A stretch of DNA of 64,000 nt from Brevibacterium siliguriense (GTDB taxonomy: Bacteria; Actinomycetota; Actinomycetes; Actinomycetales; Brevibacteriaceae), in contig NZ_LT629766.1 of the NCBI RefSeq assembly GCF_900105315.1, positions 3,906,001 to 3,970,000 on the forward strand, read 5' to 3'. The notes below the pieces were generated by a model, which saw nothing but the letters and a program-made list of their open reading frames with translations, searched no databases and was not told where the DNA came from. Both the position numbers and the translations under genes were made by a program. Shown piece by piece: positions 34,153 to 42,416 of the stretch (its first letter is position 1; every line of letters starts with the position of its first letter).

Positions 34153-36408
34153 TCACGACGCGGTCGCCTTGGTGTGGGCAGTCGCCTTGGTGTGTGAGGC
34201 CGCCTCGGCGTGGGCCGTCACTGCGCGGTGCTGCTCGCCCACGGCGCGGGCCGCGATGGCCGCGTCCTCGAAAGCCGGGAACACGGGGATCCCGAGTCCG
34301 CGGGCGCGCTTCGTGTAGTCATCGATGAGCGCGGCGGTCTCGTCGCTGCCGTCGCCCTTGAGGACGAGCATCTGCTGAGTCGGGGTCGCCGAGGCGGTCG
34401 AGGCCCTGGCAACGGATTCGATGATCCGTCCGGTGACGTCACCGAGGCTCTCACCGAGGTTGCGCTGGATGATCCCGACGTTGAGGTGGGTGATCATCGT
34501 CGCCGCCGGTGATCCGGCCAACTCTGTGCCCTCGAGGACGAGGCCGACGATGTCTTCGGCGATGTCTCCGCCCTTGACGGCCAGAGTTCCGGCGGGAACG
34601 TCGATGGGGTTGGCGAAGCCGTTGCCCGGGGGCACATCGAGGTCTTCGAGGGCGTCGACGATGCTGTCCGGGAATGTCGGGGTGGCCTTGCCTTCACGGT
34701 CGAGTGCATCGGCTGCGAGCACGCTCGCGCCGCCGCCGTTGCCGAAGAGGACGACATCGTCGCCAGTGATCGGCTTCGACAGGTCGAGCGTCGACAGGGC
34801 GTGCAGGGCTGAAGCGAAATCGCTCAGGGAATCGACGAGGGTGATCCCGGCCTGGCGGGCGAAGGCCGGCCACAGGCGGTGGTTTCCGGCCAGCGCTCCG
34901 GTGTGGCTGCTGGCGGCACGCGAGCCGCCGGCGGTGCGTCCGCCGGCTAGCAGGACGACGGGTTTGCGCGTCGGTGCCGCTTCGAGAGTGCGCAGCACTT
35001 CGGCGGCGATGACGAGCGATTCGAGGTAGAGGCCGATGACCTCGACTTCGTCGTTGTCGAGGTGGGCGCGGACGAGTTCGGCCGCGGAGACATCGGCGCT
35101 GTTGCCGATCGAGATGACGCTGTGGAAGTCGATGCCGCTGGCGGCGCCGACGCGCAGGATGTCTACGCTCAGCCCGCCGGACTGGGAGATCACTGCGGTC
35201 GAGCCCGGAGTCAGCGGGGCCTCGGGGACGAAGGACAGATGTGCGGCGGACACGTGCGTGCCCAGGCAGTTCGGCCCGATGAGGCGGATGCCCGCTGCCC
35301 TGACCGTGGCTTTGAGTTCGGCTTCGAGTTCGATGCCTTCGGCGACTTCGCCGAAGCCGGAGGACACGACCTGAGCGAAGTGGAGTTTGCCCGCTCCCGC
35401 GGCCAGTGCCTCAGCGACGCGGGAACCGGGCAGGGCGATGTAGGCGTAGTCGACGGGTTCGTCGACGGCGCCGAGGTTCGCGACCGTGGGCGAGCCCTCG
35501 ATGGTTTCGGCGGCCGGGTGGATCGGGATGATCGTGCCGGTGAAGCCGTTGTCCTGGAGGTTGCGGATGTAGCGGTTGGCCATGTTCGGCTTCTTGCCGC
35601 TGGCGCCGAGGACCGCGACGCGGCGGGGGTTGAACAGGGGGCCGAAGTCGGAGGCGGCGGCCACCTCGGTGCGGGGACCGGGGATGGCGTCGCCGACGAG
35701 GAATCGGGCGTCGGCAGCGACAGCGCGGGTCTCGGAGACGATGATCGGGTTGAGGTCGATCTCGATGACCTCTTCGGGCAGCTCGGACAGCAGGCCCTCG
35801 GGTCCAGCGAGGCGATGGATGAGGTCGATGAGTTTGGGCAGGTTCGCCGCGATCTCACCGCGGGCGCCCTCAAGGACCTTCTTGCCCTTGAGCTGACCGA
35901 GCATATCGGCGATCTGCGGCTTCTTCAGCGGTGCGGTGCCGAAGGCGATGTCTTCGAAGACCTCGACGAGGATGCCGCCGAGTCCGACCATGACGTTCCA
36001 GCCGATTCCCGGGGAGCGGACGGCGCCGACGATGACTTCGTGTCCGGCGGGGGCCAGCTCCTCGACGAGGAGGCCGGTGAGTTCGTGTCCGGCTTCGGCC
36101 AGGGACACGCGCATTTCATTTTCGATGCGGGGCAGCTCGTCGGAGGTGACTCCGACGCGGACGCCTCCGGCATCTGACTTGTGCACGAGGGTGGGCGAGA
36201 CGGCTTTGACCACCAGCGGGTCCCGCAGGTGGTCGGGGCAGGTCTGGCCGAGTTCGAGGTGGACTCCGGCGGGAACGTCGATGCCGTGGGCGGCCAGGAG
36301 GGCTTTGCCCTCGGCCTCGGTGAACATCCCGGAATCGCGGGACCGGGCGGCTGCGACGAGGTTGCTGAGCGAAGCTTCGCTGCTCCGCTGAGGCGTTTCG
36401 ACTGACAA
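34153..36408 (-). CDS. ADP-forming acyl-CoA synthetase (ATP-grasp plus CoA-binding fusion)
   Basis: About 751 residues. An ATP-grasp_5 domain comes first (LVVKAVSPTLVHKSDAGGVR, MVGLGGILVEVFEDIAF, EEVIEIDLNPIIVS), then a CoA-binding Rossmann domain (FNPRRVAVLGASGKKPNMAN) and a ligase-CoA domain (IGPNCLGTHV, AVISQSGGLSVDIL, SSHTGALAG with the phosphorylated His). It converts a carboxylic acid, ATP and CoA to acyl-CoA, ADP and phosphate. The beta-then-alpha order is permuted relative to acetate enzymes. A TTG start at 36408 is proposed: GAGGTC lies six bases upstream, while the earlier in-frame ATG lacks both a site and family sequence. The C-terminus ends in short THTKA repeats. First gene of the carboxylase operon. 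Confidence 0.88.
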   Translation of the reverse strand: MSVETPQRSSEASLSNLVAAARSRDSGMFTEAEGKALLAAHGIDVPAGVHLELGQTCPDHLRDPLVVKAVSPTLVHKSDAGGVRVGVTSDELPRIENEMRVSLAEAGHELTGLLVEELAPAGHEVIVGAVRSPGIGWNVMVGLGGILVEVFEDIAFGTAPLKKPQIADMLGQLKGKKVLEGARGEIAANLPKLIDLIHRLAGPEGLLSELPEEVIEIDLNPIIVSETRAVAADARFLVGDAIPGPRTEVAAASDFGPLFNPRRVAVLGASGKKPNMANRYIRNLQDNGFTGTIIPIHPAAETIEGSPTVANLGAVDEPVDYAYIALPGSRVAEALAAGAGKLHFAQVVSSGFGEVAEGIELEAELKATVRAAGIRLIGPNCLGTHVSAAHLSFVPEAPLTPGSTAVISQSGGLSVDILRVGAASGIDFHSVISIGNSADVSAAELVRAHLDNDEVEVIGLYLESLVIAAEVLRTLEAAPTRKPVVLLAGGRTAGGSRAASSHTGALAGNHRLWPAFARQAGITLVDSLSDFASALHALSTLDLSKPITGDDVVLFGNGGGASVLAADALDREGKATPTFPDSIVDALEDLDVPPGNGFANPIDVPAGTLAVKGGDIAEDIVGLVLEGTELAGSPAATMITHLNVGIIQRNLGESLGDVTGRIIESVARASTASATPTQQMLVLKGDGSDETAALIDDYTKRARGLGIPVFPAFEDAAIAARAVGEQHRAVTAHAEAASHTKATAHTKATAS

Positions 36409-36630
36409 GGGAATGACCTCACTGTGGATCGGGTGTGCAGGTATGACCTGCGAAAGCGTGTGTGAGTCAAGTCTCGCCAGCCGAAGCGCCTGTGGGAAGA
36501 GAGAACGCGCTGGCACGGTGATACGCAAGCCCTATCGGCCCCATGATCACTGGGCGGGTTGTGCTGGTTGGGTGGCCTGCGTTCGATGGGCCGCGCGCAC
36601 GAACGTCACGCTGACGGACAGCACAACAGG

Positions 36631-36655
36631 GCCGCGCCGGAAAAACCGGCGCGGC
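36631..36655. terminator. Terminator after the LysR gene
   Basis: Perfect 10-bp GC stem (36631-36640 with 36646-36655) around an AAAAA loop, about 70 bases downstream of the LysR stop on the minus strand. It separates LysR from the acyl-CoA synthetase operon. Confidence 0.75.
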
Positions 36656-36723
36656 TGAGTGCTAAGCGGAGTGTTCTTGGCTGAGTGTGGGCTGGCCCTG
36701 GTCTCCCACCCTGCGGCTTATTG

Positions 36724-37629
36724 TCAGCGGCCTGCGGCGGCGGATTCTCGGAGCAGCTTGAGGAAGGCCTGCACGGCCGAGGACCGAGCTTCGTCCTTGC
36801 GGACGATGACCGAAGTGTGAGCCTGTGCCCAATCGAAGTTGAGCGGGACGAGGGCGATCCCGTTGCCGCTGGCGGTTGAGTCCACGAGGGTGTTGGCCAT
36901 TGAGATGCCGACGCCGGCACGGACCATCGACTGCACGGATTCGGCATTCGGGGACGAGTAGACGATGCGCGCCTCGATGCCTTCGAGCAGCTTCTCGAAG
37001 GCCACCTTGAGAATGCTCGAATCGGCAGGGAAGATGAGCGGTTCGCCCTCGAGGTCCTCTGGGGTGAAGCGGTCGACGCTGGCCAGACGGTGGTCCTCCG
37101 GCACCGTGAGCACGAGACGGCCGGGCAGCAGGTCGATGTGGTGGAGAAGCGCGTTTTCGGCTGCGACGAGTTCGATGCCCGGCAGACGGGTGACGATTCC
37201 GACATCGAACTTGCCGCTGAGCACCCCTCGCACCACCATCTTCGACGGGCCCTCGTCCACTTCGAAGCGCAGGCTCGGATAGTCGGTGAGCAGCTTGTGC
37301 ACGACCGGAGGCAGAAGGGTCTGCGAGCCTGCGGGCACCGTGCCCAGACGCACCTCACCGAGCTGCAGTCCGCTGATGGCCGAGGCCTCTTCGCGCAGCA
37401 TGCGCTCCGCCTGTACGGCGGCCTCGACATGGGGCAGAATCCGCTCGGCCGCATAGGTCGGCTTCACCCCTTTGGCACCGCGGGTGACGAGGAGGACGCC
37501 GAGGTCCTCTTCTAGCCGCTGCACCTGGCTGGTGATCGTCGGTTGGGAGATATCGAGTTCCTTCGCGGCCTGGCGGAAGGATCCCGTGCGCAGTGCCGCT
37601 TCCAGGTACCTCAATTGTTCGAAGCGCAT
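36724..37629 (-). CDS. LysR family transcriptional regulator
   Basis: 301 residues. The winged helix-turn-helix is at the N-terminus (LRYLEAALRTGSFRQAAKEL, DISQPTITSQVQRLEEDLGV), followed by the two-lobed inducer-binding domain (LRLGTVPAGSQTLLPPVV is typical wording; GIVTRLPG; GVGISMANTLVD). LysR proteins bind interrupted palindromes with a T-N11-A core, and two such sites (CTAT-N7-ATAG) occur in the island at 40456 and 49648. It sits between the synthetase/carboxylase operon and the SDR/permease operon, both leftward, so it is well placed as the pathway activator. The inducer is unknown. Confidence 0.93.
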   Translation of the reverse strand: MRFEQLRYLEAALRTGSFRQAAKELDISQPTITSQVQRLEEDLGVLLVTRGAKGVKPTYAAERILPHVEAAVQAERMLREEASAISGLQLGEVRLGTVPAGSQTLLPPVVHKLLTDYPSLRFEVDEGPSKMVVRGVLSGKFDVGIVTRLPGIELVAAENALLHHIDLLPGRLVLTVPEDHRLASVDRFTPEDLEGEPLIFPADSSILKVAFEKLLEGIEARIVYSSPNAESVQSMVRAGVGISMANTLVDSTASGNGIALVPLNFDWAQAHTSVIVRKDEARSSAVQAFLKLLRESAAAGR

Positions 37630-37746
37630 AATTCGTCCTCCATCGTCCTCGACCGACCTCTTCGTCCGTGTCGGTTATAGCGCGGGTGGAGGACCGAACG
37701 CAATTCATGACCGAATGATCAGTGGCGTGCTCGAGCCGGGATCCGC

Positions 37747-38553
37747 TCAGTCCCGGGTCAGGACCATCGAGTCGAGGCCGGTCGAGTCCTGCGACAGCCC
37801 GCCGCCCTCGACCGGAATCGTCGACGCCGTGATGTACCCGGCCGCCGGGCTGAGCAGGAATGCGATCGGGGTGGCGACTTCCTCCGGCCGACCGAAGCGT
37901 GCCAGCAGCGGCCGCTCTGCGAGCTTCGCGACGGCCGGGTCCCGGGCGAGACGTTCACTCATCCGCGGCGAGAGGAACAGCCCGGGCGCGACCGCATTGA
38001 CCCTGATCCCCCGCCGACCGTATCGGGCCGCGAGCTGCTTGACCCAGACTTCCAGTGCGGCCTTCGTCGGCCCGTACCCCGGCGAGGCGAGTGATCCGTG
38101 GCTGCCGGCCACGCTCGAGACGAAGACCATCGATGCGCCGTCCGGCAGCTGCGGCGCCAGTCGAGAGCCTGCGAGGATGACGTGTCTGAGGTTGATGTCG
38201 AAGTCCGCGTCCCACTGCTCCAGCCCGTAGTCGGAGATCTCCGCAGGCAGCATCCGACCGATGATGTCGACGACCCCGTCGAGCTCCCCGAACTCCTATC
38301 GGACAGCTACCTGGGCGGCTGCGATCCCTTCCTCGGTGGTGGCGTCGGCGACGAGGTGGGGCATACGCAGACGTCCGGCCACCTCGGTGACGGCTTCCTC
38401 ATTCGCATCCAGGCACAGGACCTGCCCGCCCAACGCGACGATGGTCGCACTCACCTCGGCGCCGATGCCGCTTCCGGCACCGAGCACGAGATGGGTGCGA
38501 CCATCGAGTCGGAACAGATCGGCCGGACTGCCGGCCTGGGGTGTTTCGGTCAC
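37747..38553 (-). pseudogene. SDR family oxidoreductase interrupted by an in-frame amber codon
   Basis: Reading from GTG 38553 (GTGA overlap with the permease stop) gives LVLGAGSGIGAEVSA, the NAD-binding motif, up to AAAQVAVR, then TAG at 38296-38298, then in the same frame EFGELDGVVDIIGRML, the catalytic region FVSSVAGSHGS with YGPTK, and a normal C-terminus. Total length with the stop read through is 268 residues, ordinary for SDRs. The stop replaces a residue that would fit Glu (GAG to TAG, one base). Both halves keep high third-position GC and all motifs, so the change is recent, a sequencing error or a suppressed codon. It would be a hydroxyl/keto oxidoreductase of the pathway. Confidence 0.85.
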
Positions 38554-39485
38554 CGCGTCCAATCGCTGACGACCTTGTGCAGGCCGGAGATCGCGATATC
38601 GAGCAGCATCGCCAGCAGACCCATGGCGACGAGAATAGCGAAGGTCTCGGCGACCTGGAAGTTGTTCGTGGCGATGACGATCCGCTGGCCGAGGCCGACA
38701 TAGGATCCGACCATCTCCGCGACCACCGCGCCGAGGATCGAGTAGACCGCACCGAGGCGCAGTCCGCCGATGATCGACGGCAGAGCCGCCGGGATCTCGA
38801 TCTTGAAGAAGCGCTGGATCTTCGTCATGCCCAGCGACTTCGTCAGCTGCGAGATGTCGTGCTCGATGCTCTCCAGCGCACCCATGGTGCTCGTCAGCAG
38901 GAGGAAGAAGACCATGGTGAAGGCGACGAGCGCCTTCGGGGTGAAGCCGAGTCCGAACCACAGGATGAAGATCGGGGCCAGGGCCGGACGGGGCAGGCTG
39001 TTGAGCAGGGTGAGGAACGGACGCATCGCCGTGTAGAGCACCGGGATGCGGGTGAACACGACAGCCAGGATGATGCCGGCGACGGCACCGGTGGCCAGAC
39101 CGGCCATCGCTCCGCCGAAGGTTGCGAGCACATCGTCCCAGAACGTCGGATCGACGAGCTGGGCGACGAAGGCGAGTCCGACATCCGACGGGCGCGACAC
39201 GAGCGTGGGATCCATGATCCCGCCGCGCACCAGCAGATCCCAGGCGGCGACGAACACGACGAAGACCCCGACGCGCAGCCCCCACACTGCAATGCGGTTG
39301 TTCAGCCGATCACGACGACGTTCGACGAGGATGCCGGAATCGTCGTAGGGCTGCCGGGCCGGCAGCTTGGCCGGGTTGTGGATGATGCCGCCGGCCTGCC
39401 GGCAGCTGCGGTATCCGTCGTGGCCGCCGCTGGAGCCGGAGCCCTGACCGTTGTTGTTCTCGTCTGTGGTCACTGCCTCAGTCAT
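38550..39485 (-). CDS. NitT/TauT-type ABC transporter permease
   Basis: Membrane subunit of 311 residues with six helices. An N-terminal Gly/Asn-rich stretch (NNNGQGSGSSGG) precedes VWGLRVGVFVVFVAAWDLL. The EAA-type loop is SLGMTKIQRFFKIEIPAALPSIIGGLRLG, typical of SsuC/TauC permeases; the stretch PRPALAPIFILWFGLGF also belongs to the family. ATG 39485 has GGAGGCGACG upstream and overlaps the preceding SDR stop by eight bases. Partners are the ATPase at 40684 and the lipoprotein at 28580. Confidence 0.92.
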   Translation of the reverse strand: MTEAVTTDENNNGQGSGSSGGHDGYRSCRQAGGIIHNPAKLPARQPYDDSGILVERRRDRLNNRIAVWGLRVGVFVVFVAAWDLLVRGGIMDPTLVSRPSDVGLAFVAQLVDPTFWDDVLATFGGAMAGLATGAVAGIILAVVFTRIPVLYTAMRPFLTLLNSLPRPALAPIFILWFGLGFTPKALVAFTMVFFLLLTSTMGALESIEHDISQLTKSLGMTKIQRFFKIEIPAALPSIIGGLRLGAVYSILGAVVAEMVGSYVGLGQRIVIATNNFQVAETFAILVAMGLLAMLLDIAISGLHKVVSDWTR

Positions 39486-40326
39486 CGTCGCCTCCGCGGA
39501 TGAGTCCGATATCGGACGGCGACGAGGTGTGCGGGCCACCGGTGACGGACAGGACGGCTCCGGTGATGAAGCTCGAGGCATCCGAACACAGGTACAGGCA
39601 GGCATCGGCGACCTCTTCGGGCAGACCGATCCGGCCGAGTGCGAGGTTGTATCCGAACTTGCGCTCGGCTTCGGCGTTGTTGAACCGCGATGCCTTCGTC
39701 AGGGTGGCGCCGGGTTCGACGCAGTTGACGCGGACTCCGCGATCTCCCCATTCCCACGCCATCGTCTTCGTCAGCGAGGCCAGCCCGGCCTTGGCTGCGG
39801 CATAGGCGCCGCGCATGGGGTGAGCGTGGTTGGCCGAGCCGGAGCCGACGTTGAGGATCGTGCCCCCGCCCTGCGCTTCGAAGACCGGCAGCACCGTGCG
39901 GGAGGCTTGGAAGGCGCCCGTGAGGTTCGTGCCGATCGTGGCGTTCCAGGCGTTGAGCGACATGTCCTCCAGGCGGCAGGCGAAGTTTCCGCCGGCGTTG
40001 TTGATGAGGACGTCGATGCGGCCGAACTTGTCCATCGCCGCAGCGACGAGATCCTGTGCGGTCTGCTCTTCCTTGATGTTTCCGGTGACCACGACCGCGG
40101 ACCGGCCGTGTCGTTGGACGGCATCGACCTTCTCGGCCAGGGTCTCGGCCTTGCGGCCATGGACGACGAGGTCGGCTCCCGCCTCGGCGAATTTCTCCGT
40201 CATGGCGCCGCCGATGCCACCAGAGGCTCCGGTGACGATGACGACCTGATCGGCGAAGTCGAATTTCGTCTGACCGACCTTGACCCGGGCCTGGGCGCCG
40301 TCGGCGGTGTTCTGCTGTGTTCTCAC
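39478..40326 (-). CDS. SDR family oxidoreductase
   Basis: 282-residue NAD(P)-dependent oxidoreductase. Motifs: VIVTGASGGIGGAM (cofactor), INNAGGNF, GSGSANHAHPMRGAYAAAKAG with the catalytic Tyr and Lys, and VEPGATLTKASR. GTG 40326 has GAGGAG upstream. Similarity in length and wording to 2,4-dienoyl-CoA reductases and 3-oxoacyl reductases leaves the substrate open; in this context it may oxidise the alcohol precursor of the Baeyer-Villiger ketone. First gene of a three-gene coupled operon (SDR, permease, SDR). Two operator-like elements lie upstream in the divergent region. Confidence 0.92.
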   Translation of the reverse strand: MRTQQNTADGAQARVKVGQTKFDFADQVVIVTGASGGIGGAMTEKFAEAGADLVVHGRKAETLAEKVDAVQRHGRSAVVVTGNIKEEQTAQDLVAAAMDKFGRIDVLINNAGGNFACRLEDMSLNAWNATIGTNLTGAFQASRTVLPVFEAQGGGTILNVGSGSANHAHPMRGAYAAAKAGLASLTKTMAWEWGDRGVRVNCVEPGATLTKASRFNNAEAERKFGYNLALGRIGLPEEVADACLYLCSDASSFITGAVLSVTGGPHTSSPSDIGLIRGGDDD

Positions 40327-40391
40327 GCTTGCTCCTCGATGCGGTTCGGCACGCTGCGTTGCGTGCCCGTCTCAGACGCGACATGTGTGTA

Positions 40392-40412
40392 AGCGCACAT
40401 TCGGCGTTCGTG
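40392..40412. promoter_or_regulatory. 21-bp element shared with 28337-28357
   Basis: Matches the sequence upstream of the kinase/acyl-CoA dehydrogenase genes at 18 of 21 positions, same strand, about 66 bases upstream of the leftward SDR start (about 62-69 bases at the other site relative to the kinase). Equal spacing to the two genes supports a real operator. Confidence 0.55.
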
Positions 40413-40455
40413 ACAGCATTGAACGGATCCGAGTCCGGAGGCAAGCATTCATCGC

Positions 40456-40470
40456 CTATCGAAGCGATAG
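40456..40470. promoter_or_regulatory. LysR-type operator, copy 1
   Basis: CTAT-N7-ATAG, here with the inner bases also palindromic (CTATCG-AAG-CGATAG), followed by CCTC. It conforms to the T-N11-A LysR consensus. A second copy with the same CCTC extension lies at 49648-49662 upstream of the TRAP receptor gene. The LysR protein at 36724 is the obvious candidate to bind. Confidence 0.6.
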
Positions 40471-40683
40471 CCTCCGTGAGAGGGTCATTTCCTTGACTCT
40501 AACAACGAGGTGACGAACGATTCTTGCAACGAACAACGACGTCGATGAACCACCGAACCCGGCGCGCACCCCGCGCCACCCCTCAATCCACGTTGTGGCA
40601 CAGAGTCGTCTCGCACCGAAGCAGGGCGCGCTCCCCGGTCGAACCGGCAGCGGTCACAGCCAGAACCCAGTTAGCGAGGAACC

Positions 40684-41550
40684 ATGACCGAATCAGCCGG
40701 GACCGCCACCTTGAATCGCGACGATGCCTCCAAGGGCAATGCCCGCGGAGTCTCGATCACCTTCGAGGATGTCAACCACTCGTTCCTGCACGGTGACACT
40801 CCGGTCCGCGTGCTCACCGACTTCAACCTCGACATCAAGCCCTCCGAATTCGTCTCGATCGTCGGCCCCTCTGGCTGCGGCAAGACCACGGCGCTGGGCA
40901 TGATCGGCAACCTGCTCAAACCGCGCGCCGGCAGCGTGAAGATCGATGGCGCCCCCGTGAAGCCCGGTGGCAACGATGCCGCGTTCCTCTTCGCTCGTGA
41001 CGCTCTGCTTCCGTGGCGCCGGGTCCGCAGCAATGTCGAGCTCGGACTCGAGGTTCGCGGTGTGCCGAAGACCGAGCGGAAGGACCGCGCCGACGAGTGG
41101 CTGCGCCGGGTGCGCCTGTCCGAATTCGCCGACTCCGATGTCAACCACCTCTCCCAAGGCATGCGGCAGCGAGTCGCCATCGCCCGCACACTCGTGCAGA
41201 ATCCGCAGGTCCTGCTCATGGATGAGCCCTTCGCCGCCCTCGACGCACAGACCCGCGCCATCCAGCAGGAGGAGTTCACCAGCCTGTGGGAGGCCGAACG
41301 CCCCACCGTCGTCTTCGTCACCCACGACCTCGAAGAGGCGATCCTCTTGAGCGACCGCGTCATCCTCATGGCCAGCCGTCCCGGCCGCATCGCCGCGGAG
41401 ATGACGATCGAGCTCGAGCGTCCTCGCCGGCAGGAGATGCGCCGCGAGTCGCCCCTGTTCAAGCAGTACTACGAAGAGATGTCGGACCGGCTGCGCCATG
41501 AGGTGCAGCTGGCCGAGGATCGGATGCGAGAAGAGAATGTCATTGACTGA
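40684..41550 (+). CDS. NitT/TauT-type ABC transporter ATP-binding protein
   Basis: 288-residue ATPase with Walker A GPSGCGKTTALG, Q-loop AFLFARDALLPWRRV (family Q replaced in context by R/F wording), signature LSQGMRQRVAIART, Walker B VLLMDEPFAALD and the switch His in VFVTHDLEEAI. It energises the permease at 38550 and the lipoprotein at 28580. GAGGAACC precedes the ATG. It is the first gene of the rightward operon ending with the Baeyer-Villiger and hydrolase genes. The last codons overlap the start of the next gene by 14 bases. Confidence 0.93.
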   Translation: MTESAGTATLNRDDASKGNARGVSITFEDVNHSFLHGDTPVRVLTDFNLDIKPSEFVSIVGPSGCGKTTALGMIGNLLKPRAGSVKIDGAPVKPGGNDAAFLFARDALLPWRRVRSNVELGLEVRGVPKTERKDRADEWLRRVRLSEFADSDVNHLSQGMRQRVAIARTLVQNPQVLLMDEPFAALDAQTRAIQQEEFTSLWEAERPTVVFVTHDLEEAILLSDRVILMASRPGRIAAEMTIELERPRRQEMRRESPLFKQYYEEMSDRLRHEVQLAEDRMREENVID

Positions 41551-42361
41551 CATGAACACCGGCACAGCCACCCTCGAGTCGCTCACCCGCGAGGACGGGA
41601 CCACGCTCTCGTACCACCGTCTCGGCGAAGGTGAGAAGATCATCACCTGTCTGCATTCGCTGGGCCTCGACGGGTCCTGGTACGGGCCGTTGGCGGATGA
41701 GATCGGGGATGAGTACACGCTGCTCACTCCGGATTTCCGCGGTCACGGCGGATCGGACTTCGGCGCCGACGGCCCGACCCTGCATGCCATCGCCGGGGAC
41801 GTCATCGCACTCTGGGACGCCCTCGGCATCGACACGAGCCCGACCATGGGCATCTCCTACGGAGGCATGGTCGCCCAGGCCGTGACCGCCCTTGCGAACG
41901 GTCGGGTGAGCGCACAGATCCTCATGGCCACCCGCGGTGCCTTCGATGAGAAGTCCACCGAGGCGACCCTCGGCCGGGCGAGCGCGACACGGGCTCCCGG
42001 CGGGGTGGAGGAGGCCCTGGAGACGACGATGAATCGCTGGTTCGGCGATGAGTCGACGAACCCGGACAATCCGCTCGTCGCCCGCGGCCGACAGCAGTAC
42101 CTCGACGCCGGCGCCGACACCCTCGCCACCTGCTTCGAATCGATGGTCACCGTCGGCGACTATGCCGTGGCCGATCCCCCACCGACCCTCGTCCTCGGCG
42201 GCACCGACGACCGCAGCACCCCGCGGGCCGGAGTCGAAGCCCTGGCCGCATCCGTCGACGGAGCCCAGCTGCGCTTCGTCGACGGCGGCCACCTCGTCGC
42301 CTTCGACCGCCCCCATGTGGTCACCGAGGCGATCCTTCCGTTCCTGACCACCCTCGACTGA
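41537..42361 (+). CDS. Alpha/beta hydrolase (enol-lactonase/esterase-like)
   Basis: About 274 residues. Motifs: LHSLGLDGSWYGPL (oxyanion hole region), LTPDFRGHGGSD, the nucleophile elbow GISYGGMVAQ with Ser, and a late GTDDRSTP Asp and DGGHLVAFDRP His. It resembles 3-oxoadipate enol-lactonase (PcaD) and related esterases. Directly before the Baeyer-Villiger gene it is a candidate to open the lactone or ester formed by that enzyme. Start 41537 (after AGAAGAG) overlaps the ATPase end; ATG 41552 is an alternative. Confidence 0.88.
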   Translation: MSLTDMNTGTATLESLTREDGTTLSYHRLGEGEKIITCLHSLGLDGSWYGPLADEIGDEYTLLTPDFRGHGGSDFGADGPTLHAIAGDVIALWDALGIDTSPTMGISYGGMVAQAVTALANGRVSAQILMATRGAFDEKSTEATLGRASATRAPGGVEEALETTMNRWFGDESTNPDNPLVARGRQQYLDAGADTLATCFESMVTVGDYAVADPPPTLVLGGTDDRSTPRAGVEALAASVDGAQLRFVDGGHLVAFDRPHVVTEAILPFLTTLD

Positions 42362-42416
42362 CGTCCGGTGCCCGCACCCGATCCACCCGCGGGCACCACG
42401 CACCATGGAGAAGACA

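Larger units (their letters stand above)
40327..40683. other. Divergent control region of the SDR and ABC/BVMO operons
   Basis: 357 bases without a gene. It contains the 21-bp element at 40392-40412 and the LysR-type site at 40456-40470. It should hold both start sites, but no pair of clear promoter boxes could be fixed. Confidence 0.7.

Noticed and set aside
37736..37756. Small hairpin (CCGGGA/TCCCGG) at the end of the interrupted SDR
   Set aside because: Six-base stem without a T-run, overlapping the stop codon; too weak for a terminator call.
39482..40444. 320-codon minus-strand frame overlapping the SDR
   Set aside because: Arg/His-rich out-of-frame reading of the same strand; the SDR frame has all motifs.
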